Assembly: GCF_000296215.2 (NCBI RefSeq)
Contig: NZ_CP013949.1
Coordinates: 3,837,501-3,901,500 of the forward strand
DNA from: Bradyrhizobium sp. CCGE-LA001
GTDB taxonomy: Bacteria > Pseudomonadota > Alphaproteobacteria > Rhizobiales > Xanthobacteraceae
Length of the DNA: 64,000 nucleotides
Direction of reading: 5' to 3'
A program made the position numbers and the translations under genes. Positions 32,134-39,869 of the stretch are shown in pieces. Position 1 is the stretch's first letter, and each line of letters opens with the position of its first letter. The notes beneath the pieces are model-generated. The model worked only from the letters and a program-made list of their open reading frames with translations. It was not told the origin of the DNA and searched no databases.

Positions 32134-34370
32134 TTGCCCAGCGCCTTCCGGATCATCTCGGCGAGCTGGTTGCGGCGATAGGGCTTCGTCAGCAGCATCA
32201 CGCCGTCGTCCAGCTTGCCGTGATGGACGATGGCGTTGTCGGTGTAGCCGGAGGTGTAGAGCACCTTCAGCCCCGGCCGGCGCCTGGCCACCTCGTCGGC
32301 GAGGTCGCGTCCGCTCATGCCGCCGGGGATGACGACGTCGGTGAAGAGCAGGTCGAACTTCTGACCGGCGTCGATCAACTCCAGCGCGCTTCGGCCGTCG
32401 GATGCGGCCACCGTCTTGTAGCCGAGACTCTGGAGCTGTGCGGTGACGAAGTTGCGCACCAGGCTATCGTCTTCGACTACGAAGATGGTCTCGGCGCCGC
32501 CTTCGGCCTGCGGCGCGACAGGAGCGGCCACGTCCGCCGTGGCTTCGCCCGGCGGCAGATAGAGCTTGATCGTGGTGCCGTGGTCTTCCTCGCTGTAGAT
32601 CTTGATGTGGCCGCCGGATTGCTTGACGAAGCCGTAGACCATGGACAGGCCGAGGCCCGACCCCTTGCCGACCTCCTTGGTGGTGAAGAACGGCTCGAAC
32701 GCCTTCTGCTGGGTTTCCGTCGACATGCCGGTGCCGGTGTCACTGACCGCGAGCATCACGTAGGGACCCGGCGTCACGTCCGCATTGGCCTGCGCATAGG
32801 CTTCGTCCAGCACGACGCGGTGGGTCTCCAGCAGCAGCTTGCCGCCGTTCGGCATGGCGTCGCGGGCGTTGATGGCCATGTTGAGCACGGCATTGGTGAG
32901 CCGGGACGGATCGATGTGGCTGGTCATCCGTCCCTGTTCGAGCACGGTCTCGATCTGGATCTGCTCGCCGAGGGTGGGGCGCAGGAGTTTTGCGATGTCC
33001 GCGACGGCGGCGTTGATCTCGACGTTGCGCGGCTGGAGCGGCTGCCGGCGCGCAAAGGCGAGCAAATGCTGGATCAGCTCGGCGCAGCGCTCGGCGGCAT
33101 CGTCGATCAGGCGTGCGGTGCGCTGGAGCTCGGGCTGGCTCTTCAGGCTCTCCACCAGCGTCTCGGTGTTGCCGGAGATGACCGTCAGCATGTTGTTGAA
33201 GTCATGCGCGACCCCCCCGGTCAGCTTGCCGATCGCATCGAGCTTTTGCGACTGATACAGCTGCCGTTCGGTTTCGCGCGAGGTCGTTGCGTCGTGATAG
33301 ACCAGCACGGCGCCGGAGACATTGCCTTGTGCGTCCAGCATCGGCCGGCCGCTGATCATCAGATGCCGCGGAGGATTGCCGCCATGCGGGCGGACGATCA
33401 TCTCGAGTTCTTCGAACTGCTCGCCGCGCAGCACGCGCGTCGACGGCAGCTCGTCGGCCGCCAGCGGCGTGACGCCGTCGCCATGGAAGACGTCGGACAG
33501 CGCACGCAGATTCTTCAAGTTCATGCCGGCGCGATGCAGCAGCATGCGCTCGGCGGCCGGATTGGACAAAAGAACATTGCCCTCGGCATCGATGACCAGC
33601 ACGGCCTCCGCCATGCTGTGGAACGTGCTTTGCAGCACGTTGACGGAGAGGCGCAGCTCGTCATGCGCGGTGACCAGATGCTCGGTGCGCTCGGCCACCG
33701 CCGCGGCAAGTGCCTCCTTGGCGGCCGTGGTCTCCATCAGCGTGCTCTTGAGCGCGAATTCGGTGCGCCGGCTTTCGCGCATCACCATCACGACCAGCAG
33801 CAGGATCACCAGCGCGCCAGCCACGTCGATGCCCAGCAGCACGATGCCGGTGCGGCGCGAATCCTGAGAGCGCTCGCTGAGCAGGCGTTCCTCAGCGGCG
33901 CTCAATTTATCCAGATTGCCCATCACCGTATCCATCAGGCCGCGGCCCTCGGCCCTGCCTTGGAGCGCAGCGATGCCGGCGAGGTCGTTCGCGGCGCGCA
34001 TGCGCATGGCTTCTGCGGCGATCTCGATCCGGCGCAGCGCCAGCGGCTCGGTGCCCTCCATCAGCGCGACCTGATCGGGAATGTCGCGCACGCTCCGCTT
34101 GAGATCGGCGAGCGCCGGCGCGATCTGGGCACGCACCGCCTGGAACTCGTCGTTGAAGCCTGCGCTGCGATAGAGCTCATAGCCGCGCGCAGCGCTCTCG
34201 GCGCGGCGCATCAGCACCCGCAGGTCGGAAATCTTCTTCTGCACCTGCACGGCGTGATTGACCCATGCCGCATCGGACCGCGACTTGACGTCGAGGGCGA
34301 TCGAGGCTGCGGTGATGATCAGGAGGATGGCAAGTCCAGCACCGAGAATGACGCGCTGCGTTGGGATCAA
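32130..34370 (-). CDS. CHASE3-PAS hybrid sensor histidine kinase
   Basis: A 746-residue membrane kinase: a membrane helix (VILGAGLAILLIITAASIAL), a periplasmic CHASE3 domain with LRVLMRRAESAARGYELY, a second helix (GALVILLLVVMVMR), a PAS domain (MAEAVLVIDAEGNVLLSNPAAERML), HisKA with GVAHDFNNMLTV, HATPase (NMAINARDAM, DTGTGM, GSGLGLSM) and a C-terminal receiver (VVEDDSLVRN, LLFTDVVIPGG). The start is taken as TTG 34370, whose bases overlap the TGA of the upstream receiver gene; an internal upstream ATG exists but lacks support. Translational coupling fits a joint signalling unit. Confidence 0.88.
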   Translation of the reverse strand: MIPTQRVILGAGLAILLIITAASIALDVKSRSDAAWVNHAVQVQKKISDLRVLMRRAESAARGYELYRSAGFNDEFQAVRAQIAPALADLKRSVRDIPDQVALMEGTEPLALRRIEIAAEAMRMRAANDLAGIAALQGRAEGRGLMDTVMGNLDKLSAAEERLLSERSQDSRRTGIVLLGIDVAGALVILLLVVMVMRESRRTEFALKSTLMETTAAKEALAAAVAERTEHLVTAHDELRLSVNVLQSTFHSMAEAVLVIDAEGNVLLSNPAAERMLLHRAGMNLKNLRALSDVFHGDGVTPLAADELPSTRVLRGEQFEELEMIVRPHGGNPPRHLMISGRPMLDAQGNVSGAVLVYHDATTSRETERQLYQSQKLDAIGKLTGGVAHDFNNMLTVISGNTETLVESLKSQPELQRTARLIDDAAERCAELIQHLLAFARRQPLQPRNVEINAAVADIAKLLRPTLGEQIQIETVLEQGRMTSHIDPSRLTNAVLNMAINARDAMPNGGKLLLETHRVVLDEAYAQANADVTPGPYVMLAVSDTGTGMSTETQQKAFEPFFTTKEVGKGSGLGLSMVYGFVKQSGGHIKIYSEEDHGTTIKLYLPPGEATADVAAPVAPQAEGGAETIFVVEDDSLVRNFVTAQLQSLGYKTVAASDGRSALELIDAGQKFDLLFTDVVIPGGMSGRDLADEVARRRPGLKVLYTSGYTDNAIVHHGKLDDGVMLLTKPYRRNQLAEMIRKALGN

Positions 34371-34789
34371 GGGGCTTCTTTCTTGTCCTTCGGCTGTGCG
34401 CTCTCGCCCATACCGGTGAGGCATTCCCGGATCGTGGTCAGCAGCGCGTCCGGCGTGAACGGCTTGCGCAAGCATCGGGTCGCGCCGAGCTCCAGCGCCA
34501 TGCGGAGAAAGTCGGGCGAGGGCGATGCCGACGAGGCGAAGGCGTAGCCGGACATCGCGATCAGCGGCGTGGCCGGCGCGCGCTCGTGAAAGATGCGGAT
34601 GGATTCGAAGCCGCGCATATGCGGCATGAAGATGTCGACCAGCATCACGTCGAAAACCCGTGTTTCGAGCGCAGCCAGTCCCGTTTCTCCGCCGTCCGTC
34701 AACGTGACGTCGAAGCCCTGACGTTGGAGGAGGACCTCGATGGTCGCGCCGACCATCGGATCGTCATCAACCACGAGGATACGCGGCAT
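34367..34789 (-). CDS. Response regulator (single receiver domain)
   Basis: A 140-residue receiver-only protein: MPRILVVDDDPMVG (acidic pocket), phosphoacceptor aspartate in VMLVDIFMPHMRG, the switch serine in PLIAMSGYAFAS and lysine in CLRKPFTPD. It has no output domain and so probably passes phosphate to or from the downstream hybrid kinase, with which it overlaps. ATG 34789 starts the conserved first strand. Confidence 0.9.
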   Translation of the reverse strand: MPRILVVDDDPMVGATIEVLLQRQGFDVTLTDGGETGLAALETRVFDVMLVDIFMPHMRGFESIRIFHERAPATPLIAMSGYAFASSASPSPDFLRMALELGATRCLRKPFTPDALLTTIRECLTGMGESAQPKDKKEAP

Positions 34790-34867
34790 GACTCTTCCCA
34801 GCAAATCGAAGTCCCCGAAAGGGTGATATCCGCGAATCGCATGCCCGGTCAATTTTGGATTGGATCA

Positions 34868-35440
34868 ATGAGGATATGCACGGCGTGGTGCATAGGAGGC
34901 CGACCTGCGGGTTCCTCGAGCCTGGTACGAACGCCCATCAATCGCGACATTTCGATGAAAATCGAGGCAGACCGAGCGATCCGCGCTGCGAAGTCGTCGA
35001 CCGGGGGCGAACCCGCTGCGGTCCGGCGCCCGGTGAAAACTCACGGACTCCATGTCGCTCGGCGCGCGTCCAGAACGCGCTCGGGCGTGAGATCTGAGTC
35101 CGTGATCAATGCGCACGGTCTCACCCGACTGGATGCCGGCGTGAAGGTTGCGGCGGTGCTGTTGTTCGTCGTCGATCCCTCCAACCAGCGATCGATCCCG
35201 CTCGAGCAGATCATGGATGCCTACGGTCGGACCCACGCCGAGGCGCGAGTCGCGCTCGCCTCGTCGTCCGGCAACACGACCATTGGGACCGCGCAGTCGC
35301 TCGGACTCTCGTCCAACACCATCAAGACTCATCTGCGCCGCGTCTTCGCGAAGACGGCGACCGGACGCCAAGCCGAACTCGCCGAGCTCATCGCCGCCCT
35401 CGTCACCGTTCGGATCGGAGACATGGGTCCGCGAGATTAA
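34868..35440 (+). CDS. LuxR/NarL-type HTH protein, probably 5'-truncated
   Basis: A 190-residue frame whose C-terminal 100 residues are a good LuxR regulator end: DAGVKVAAVLLFVVDPSNQ, IPLEQIMDAYGRTHAEARVA and the helix-turn-helix GLSSNTIKTHLRRVFAKT. Full-length relatives in rhizobia are about 370 residues with the same tail, so the N-terminal sensor part is missing and the first 80 residues here look degenerate. It could be a decaying gene or a short DNA-binding protein. ATG at 34868 or 34955 are both possible. Confidence 0.5.
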   Translation: MRICTAWCIGGRPAGSSSLVRTPINRDISMKIEADRAIRAAKSSTGGEPAAVRRPVKTHGLHVARRASRTRSGVRSESVINAHGLTRLDAGVKVAAVLLFVVDPSNQRSIPLEQIMDAYGRTHAEARVALASSSGNTTIGTAQSLGLSSNTIKTHLRRVFAKTATGRQAELAELIAALVTVRIGDMGPRD

Positions 35441-35726
35441 TCCATCACGAGGCAGCGATCATGCGCCGATCGTCATTTTTTCATGGCGCCCGGGTTGCAG
35501 GACGCGGGACGAACTCGTGGAGTTCGAAAGGTTCGAGGCTATTGCACCGCTCAAAGAAGGTGTCCGGCATGCTCGTCGAGGGTAGGCCGCTGACGGCGTG
35601 CGAGCAGCTTAGGCTGGAGTTCTCGCAAGCTGGAAAGCCCCACGCGGTTCGCCAAAAAGCGTGAGCGGCGCCGGGAGTCGCCGGCGCCGCTCACGAATTG
35701 TTTGTGCATCGATCCGTCAGACCGCG
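35441..35726. other. Intergenic region with a convergent terminator
   Basis: 286 bases between the LuxR-like frame (plus) and the BA14K-like gene (minus). Apart from the terminator at 35661-35694 I see no gene or repeat. Confidence 0.4.
35661..35694 (-). terminator. Terminator of the BA14K-like gene
   Basis: Perfect 14-base stem GTGAGCGGCGCCGG (35661-35674) / CCGGCGCCGCTCAC (35681-35694), six-base loop, followed on the minus strand by GCTTTTTGG. One of the strongest terminators in the window; its symmetric form could also serve the plus strand. Confidence 0.85.
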
Positions 35727-36479
35727 TTACGGGCAGGGATGACGCCGGCCGTCGTAGCCAAGATAGGTGCCCGAAGCCGGGTCGTAGGACTTGTAGCGCT
35801 GCGCGCAATAGGCGGAGTCACCGCCGCCGTCCTGCACCACCGCCACCGACGGCTCGTCATAGTAGCTGCCGTAGTAGTAGGGATCGTCGTAATAGCCGCC
35901 ATAGCCATAGCCGCCGCCGTAATAGGCGTACGAGCCGAGGCCCCCGAATGCCACACCCGTTGCGAAACCAGGCCAGAAGCCGCCGCGACGATGATGGTGA
36001 TGCCAGTGGCGGCCGCCCCAGTTGCTGCCGGTCTGCCAGTTGCCCGCGGTTGCGACGCCGCGCGTCCCGCTGAAGGACGGCGAAATGCCAGGACGGGCAG
36101 CCGCTGCTCCTACGAAACTGCCACCGGTCGGGCGTGCTGCGAAACTGCCGACGCCCGGACGGGCCGACGCCGCTGCGAATCCACCGCCGCTCGGACGGAC
36201 TGCAGCGCCGGCTGCAAAACCACCGCCGCTCGGACGAACCGCTGCGCCGCCTCCGAAATTGCCACCACCTCCACGGAACGCGGCGCCGCCGCCCATCCCG
36301 CCACCGAAACCGCCGCCGCCCATGCGGGCGCCGCCTCCGCCGAAATTAGCACCGCCGCCCCCGCCGCCGACATGGGCGCCGCCGCCAATGCCAGGACGAC
36401 CTTGAGCAAAGCTCTGGCTCGCCAGCGGAAGGACCAGCGCCACGGCCGCGGCGGCACTCAAAACTTTCAGACTGTTCAT
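35727..36479 (-). CDS. BA14K-like secreted glycine-rich protein
   Basis: A 250-residue exported protein. After the signal peptide (MNSLKVLSAAAAVALVLPLASQSFA) come a long Gly-rich low-complexity region with near-repeats (RPSGGGFAAGAAVRPSGGGF), a His-rich stretch (RHWHHHHRRGG), a Gly/Tyr stretch and the C-terminal BA14K-type motif YCAQRYKSYDPASGTYLGYD with GRRHPCP. BA14K is a Brucella antigen with lectin-like properties; the role here is unknown. ATG 36479 has AAGGAG at a good distance. A strong terminator ends it. Confidence 0.82.
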   Translation of the reverse strand: MNSLKVLSAAAAVALVLPLASQSFAQGRPGIGGGAHVGGGGGGANFGGGGARMGGGGFGGGMGGGAAFRGGGGNFGGGAAVRPSGGGFAAGAAVRPSGGGFAAASARPGVGSFAARPTGGSFVGAAAARPGISPSFSGTRGVATAGNWQTGSNWGGRHWHHHHRRGGFWPGFATGVAFGGLGSYAYYGGGYGYGGYYDDPYYYGSYYDEPSVAVVQDGGGDSAYCAQRYKSYDPASGTYLGYDGRRHPCP

Positions 36480-36723
36480 GATCAAACTCCTTTTCCCGCA
36501 AGCCAACCCTACGAAAAGCCGGTGGTTCCTTGGATCACGCCAGTTTGCGTACAACAGGAACGTCGCACCCGACCGCTGTATCTTGCATGAACGGATCGCG
36601 CCGGTTTTGCGGCAGCTTTCCGTGCCCAGATGCCCGATTTGCGAACGGAAAGGCCGCGCCGCCGAACTGGACATTTCGGTCCCCGGATGGCATCAGGACC
36701 CCACGAAGCAGGGCCCTTGCCGC

Positions 36724-37134
36724 ATGAAACAGTTCTTCCTCAAGTTCTTCACCTGGTGGAATGGCCAGACGTTTGGCACGCAACTCTGGACCAGGCGGTA
36801 CGGGGAGCTGGTTGGCCAGGACGAGCAGGGCAACCTCTATTATCGCACCCGCGGCGGGGCGATCGATCCGACGCTCGGCTTCGAGCGGCGCTGGGTGGTC
36901 TATAACGGCTATGCCGAAGCGAGCCGCATCCCGCCGTCCTGGCACGGCTGGATCCACCACGTCATCGACGTGCCGCCGACCGAGGCCAATTACCAGCCGC
37001 GCGAGTGGGAAAAGCCGCACCAGCCGAATCTCACCGGCACGGCGAAGGCCTACCGTCCCTCCGGTTCGACGCTCGCCAGTGGCCGGCGGCCGAAGGCGAC
37101 CGGCGATTATCAGCCCTGGACGCCCGCCAACTAA
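36724..37134 (+). CDS. NADH:ubiquinone oxidoreductase NDUFA12 family protein
   Basis: A 136-residue homologue of the accessory complex I subunit NDUFA12 (B17.2): FFTWWNGQTFGTQLWTRRYG, VGQDEQGNLYYRTRGG, GFERRWVVYNGYAEASRIPP and WHGWIHHVIDVPP are the conserved blocks. In alphaproteobacteria it belongs to complex I or its assembly. ATG 36724 starts the conserved region. In related genomes it often neighbours DUF2155, aat, accBC and aroQ; here a 5-kb block separates it from DUF2155. Confidence 0.93.
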   Translation: MKQFFLKFFTWWNGQTFGTQLWTRRYGELVGQDEQGNLYYRTRGGAIDPTLGFERRWVVYNGYAEASRIPPSWHGWIHHVIDVPPTEANYQPREWEKPHQPNLTGTAKAYRPSGSTLASGRRPKATGDYQPWTPAN

Positions 37135-37261
37135 GCATTTGCCCGGACGCAAATCGTCGTCGCGGCACTGGATGCACGCGCATCCGTCTCGTAACGCTGT
37201 GGACAACGGGAACAGCGGGGATGCCGCCTGCGCGGCCGTTGCGCTCACACGAGCGATGCGG

Positions 37262-37469
37262 CTCAATCATCCCATCTTACGGAGATGGGAGACCATCGCG
37301 TTCGGTTCGGGCAACAGTTCGCGACTGTCCCGAAATGCAGCAGCTGCCGAGGAAGGACTCGATCGGGAGATAGGCCCCCGGTCTGGAAGCTCCGAAATCG
37401 CCCGATGGAATGTGCAGCCGCCGTAAGACAGGAAAGGCCGCTTGGGAAACCGAGCGGCCTTTTTCTTTT
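37262..37469 (+). ncRNA. Candidate structured small RNA
   Basis: About 200 non-coding bases with four stems: CCCATCT/AGATGGG (37271-37289); TTCGGG plus ACAGT pairing ACTGT plus CCCGAA (37306-37334, with a two-base bulge); ATCGGG plus GAT pairing ATC plus CCCGAT (37362-37371 with 37397-37406); and a terminator (37433-37469). Tandem stable hairpins ending in an intrinsic terminator are the normal form of a trans-acting sRNA. It could also be the 3' leader of the NDUFA12 transcript. The 5' end is a guess. Confidence 0.5.
37433..37469 (+). terminator. Rho-independent terminator
   Basis: Ten-base perfect stem AAAGGCCGCT (37433-37442) / AGCGGCCTTT (37453-37462) and a long T-rich run to 37469. It ends either the candidate sRNA or the NDUFA12 transcript 300 bases upstream. 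Confidence 0.9.
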
Positions 37470-37530
37470 GGGGTGCACAAGGTCCCGTGCTGTAGAGCCG
37501 GGTTCATGCTGCAGCGACCATGTTTCCCGG

Positions 37531-37577
37531 GTCCCGGCTCTGCGCAGCAGCGCTACGCGCTGCCGCGCGTCCGGGAC
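37531..37577. repeat. Palindromic repeat (GTCCCGG...CCGGGAC type)
   Basis: GTCCCGG (37531-37537) and CCGGGAC (37571-37577) bracket a GC-rich core with CTGCGCAGCAGCGC and CTGCCGCGCG. It resembles, from memory, a frequent Bradyrhizobium intergenic repeat. It lies just past the end of the PfpI-like gene. Confidence 0.5.
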
Positions 37578-37590
37578 ACGAGAGCGGAGG

Positions 37591-38277
37591 CTACGTCACC
37601 CGCGCCGCCGCGCGCTTCACCGCCTCGAGGCGGCGGGCGTGGTTCTGCGCGCCGCGCTCCTTCAGCAGGGCCAACACCTCAGCGGGCGCCGTGTCGGGTG
37701 AGCCCGAATTGAACGGCGGGGCGGGGTTGTATTCCATCTGGAGCTGGATCGCTTCCGCCGTGGTGCGATCGGCCATGATCGACACCAGCGTCAGCGCGAA
37801 GTCGATGCCGGCCGTAACACCGCCGCCGGTGATGCGGTTGCGGTCGACGCAGACGCGCGTCTTGGTCGGCATCGCGCCGAACTGGCTGAGCATCTCCATC
37901 GCGCTCCAGTGCGTGGCAGCACGGTAGCCCCTCAAGAGTCCGGCGGCGCCGAGCGCCAGCGATCCCGTGCAGACCGACGTGACATATCTGGCGCCTTCGG
38001 CCTGCCTGCGCAGGAAATCGAGCACCTCCGCGTCGTTGAGCAGGTCGTTGGTGCCTTGGCCGCCGGGCACGCAGATCACGTCGAGCTGGGGGCAATCCAC
38101 AAAGGTCGTGGTCGGCGTCAGCGTCATCACGGAATCGCTCGGCACCGGTTCGATCCGCTTCCAGATCAGGTGCAGCTTCGCGCCCGGAAGCATGGCGAAC
38201 ACCTGCAAGGGGCCGGTGAAGTCGAGCTGGGTGACGCGCGGAAACACCAGGATTCCGATCTGAAGCGGTGACGACAT
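37591..38277 (-). CDS. DJ-1/PfpI family protein (isonitrile hydratase-like)
   Basis: A 228-residue class I glutamine amidotransferase-like protein: IGILVFPRVTQLDFTGPLQV at the start, DVICVPGGQGTNDLL, and the nucleophile elbow VTSVCTGSLALGAAGLLRGY with the reactive cysteine, followed by ATHWSAMEML. The nearest characterised type by pattern is isonitrile hydratase. ATG 38277. It is divergent from a GlxA-type regulator whose N-terminal domain has the same fold, and both probably answer to the TTTCGGACA sites between them. Confidence 0.88.
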   Translation of the reverse strand: MSSPLQIGILVFPRVTQLDFTGPLQVFAMLPGAKLHLIWKRIEPVPSDSVMTLTPTTTFVDCPQLDVICVPGGQGTNDLLNDAEVLDFLRRQAEGARYVTSVCTGSLALGAAGLLRGYRAATHWSAMEMLSQFGAMPTKTRVCVDRNRITGGGVTAGIDFALTLVSIMADRTTAEAIQLQMEYNPAPPFNSGSPDTAPAEVLALLKERGAQNHARRLEAVKRAAARVT

Positions 38278-38328
38278 GGCGGCCTCCGAGATTGAGCTTG
38301 ACGGGAGCAGGATGGCATGGTGCCCTCC

Positions 38329-38380
38329 TGTCCGAAATGGCATAATTCCCTCACTTTCGGACATCAGTTGCTTTCGGACA
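38329..38380. promoter_or_regulatory. Three copies of TTTCGGACA in a divergent promoter
   Basis: TGTCCGAAA (38329-38337, inverted) and TTTCGGACA at 38355-38363 and 38372-38380. The last copy ends six bases before ATG 38387. The two direct copies start 17 bases apart. Tandem sites are typical of AraC-family regulators, and the regulator itself is the downstream gene. Confidence 0.65.
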
Positions 38381-38386
38381 TGACCC

Positions 38387-39325
38387 ATGATCGGCATCCT
38401 GATCTTCCCGGACTTCCAATTGCTCGACGCGGCGGGGCCGATCTCGGCCTTCGAGGTCGCCGCGCGCTGCCTCGGCAAGCCGCCCAACATCCGCGTGCTT
38501 GCGGCGAAGGCGGGATTGGTACGCAGCTCGTCTGGCGTCGAGATGATGGCGCGCGATTTCAAGTCGGCGAACGCGATCACGACGCTGGTCGTGGCCGGCG
38601 GCGCGGGGGTCGCGGATGCGGCGCGCTGCGAAGTCACGCGCGCCTTCGTGCAGCGGCTGGCAAAGCGGGGTGTGCGGGTCGCGAGCGTCTGCTCGGGCGC
38701 CTATGTGCTGGCTGAAGCCGGCCTGCTCGACGGCCGCCGCGCCACCACGCATTGGGGCCGCACGCGCGATTTCGTCGCGCGCTATCCGAAGGTGAAGTTC
38801 GAGCCGGACCAGATCTTCACCCGCGACGGCAATGTCTGGACCTCGGCGGGCATCACGGCTGGCATCGATCTCGCGCTCGCGATGGTCACCGAGGATCACG
38901 GTGAGGAGATCGCGCGACAGACCGCGCGCCATCTCGTGCTCTATCACCGCCGCAGCGGCGGCCAGTCGCAATTCTCCTCGCTGCTGGAGCTGAAGACGCC
39001 GAACGGGCGCTTCGGCGCGTTGTTGTCCTGGGCACGCGAACATCTCGATGCACCGCTGACGGTGGAGGACCTCGCCGACCGCGCCGGCATGAGCGCCCGG
39101 CACTTTGCCCGCGCCTTTGCCGCCGAGACCGGCACGACGCCATCCAAGGCGATCGAGCGCCTGCGGATCGAGGTCGCGCGCGAGCGTGTGCAGTCCTCGC
39201 GCGAGGCAATCGAGCGCGTTGCGGAGGTGACGGGCTTCGGCGATCCCGAGCGAATGCGGCGCGCCTTCATCCGCGCCTTCGGCCAGCCGCCGCAGGCGCT
39301 ACGGCGCGCGGCGCGGACGAGGTAG
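38387..39325 (+). CDS. GlxA family transcriptional regulator (PfpI + AraC)
   Basis: A 312-residue two-domain regulator. Residues 1-185 are a DJ-1/PfpI-like ligand domain (MIGILIFPDFQLLDAAGPIS, VASVCSGAYVLAEAGLLDGR); residues about 210-312 are an AraC DNA-binding domain (LTVEDLADRAGMSARHFARAFAAETG and VAEVTGFGDPERMRRAFIRAFG). GlxA-type regulators control catabolic genes. It sits divergent from the PfpI-like enzyme at 37591-38277, its likely target. ATG 38387. Confidence 0.92.
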   Translation: MIGILIFPDFQLLDAAGPISAFEVAARCLGKPPNIRVLAAKAGLVRSSSGVEMMARDFKSANAITTLVVAGGAGVADAARCEVTRAFVQRLAKRGVRVASVCSGAYVLAEAGLLDGRRATTHWGRTRDFVARYPKVKFEPDQIFTRDGNVWTSAGITAGIDLALAMVTEDHGEEIARQTARHLVLYHRRSGGQSQFSSLLELKTPNGRFGALLSWAREHLDAPLTVEDLADRAGMSARHFARAFAAETGTTPSKAIERLRIEVARERVQSSREAIERVAEVTGFGDPERMRRAFIRAFGQPPQALRRAARTR

Positions 39326-39475
39326 GGCGTGTGCTCGTCAATCCGGAGCGCGAGAGCAAGCCGCGTTTGCCACTGGAAGAGACAGGGCTCTGGTACATTG
39401 GCGCAGACAAATTGCGCAGCAGACAAAGGAGGCGCGCGGCAGATAACGGGCAACGCCCGAGACATGCGCTTCAAC

Positions 39476-39703
39476 TCAGATGGCAGCTCCGGCCAGCAAG
39501 AAAGCGCCTCCGAGCGCGACCATCACAAGTCCAGGCCAGTTCGATTTGATGTCGAAGCCGCTGCCTGGCCTTTCAGGCTCCAGAGTGTCACGCCCGGAGC
39601 GAAGCCACTTTCCACCGCTGAATCGGCTTCGCCAGATGGGCTGGAACGCCATTTGGAGTACGCCGACAAAAACAAGGAGCACACCTAGCCATATGAGAGC
39701 CAT
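39476..39703 (-). CDS. Small two-helix membrane protein
   Basis: A 75-residue protein with two membrane helices, ALIWLGVLLVFVGVLQMAF and LVMVALGGAFLLAGAAI, joined by a polar loop of about 38 residues (QPIWRSRFSGG...). A strong GAGGAGG precedes ATG 39703. No family is recognised. It stands alone between two genes of other function. Confidence 0.75.
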   Translation of the reverse strand: MALIWLGVLLVFVGVLQMAFQPIWRSRFSGGKWLRSGRDTLEPERPGSGFDIKSNWPGLVMVALGGAFLLAGAAI

Positions 39704-39869
39704 GCTGACCTCCTCTAGCCGCGAACGCCGATAGGTTGCTGCGCCGAGAACTGGGGCACTCTACCCTTTTTGGGCGGGGCAGACACGAAATTGGCGGTCA
39801 GCGGCATTGCGAGGGGACCGCCTGTCCGAGTTTCCTTCGAAACGAGATATCCGGTTCATCAGGACTAGC

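Noticed and set aside
32220..34547. Plus-strand 775-codon frame over the hybrid kinase
   Set aside because: Antisense shadow of a gene with complete kinase motifs.
36505..36528. EcfG-like promoter before the BA14K-like gene (GGAAC...GGTT)
   Set aside because: The spacer is 15 bases and the -10 element is GGTT instead of CGTT; too weak beside the two exact matches.
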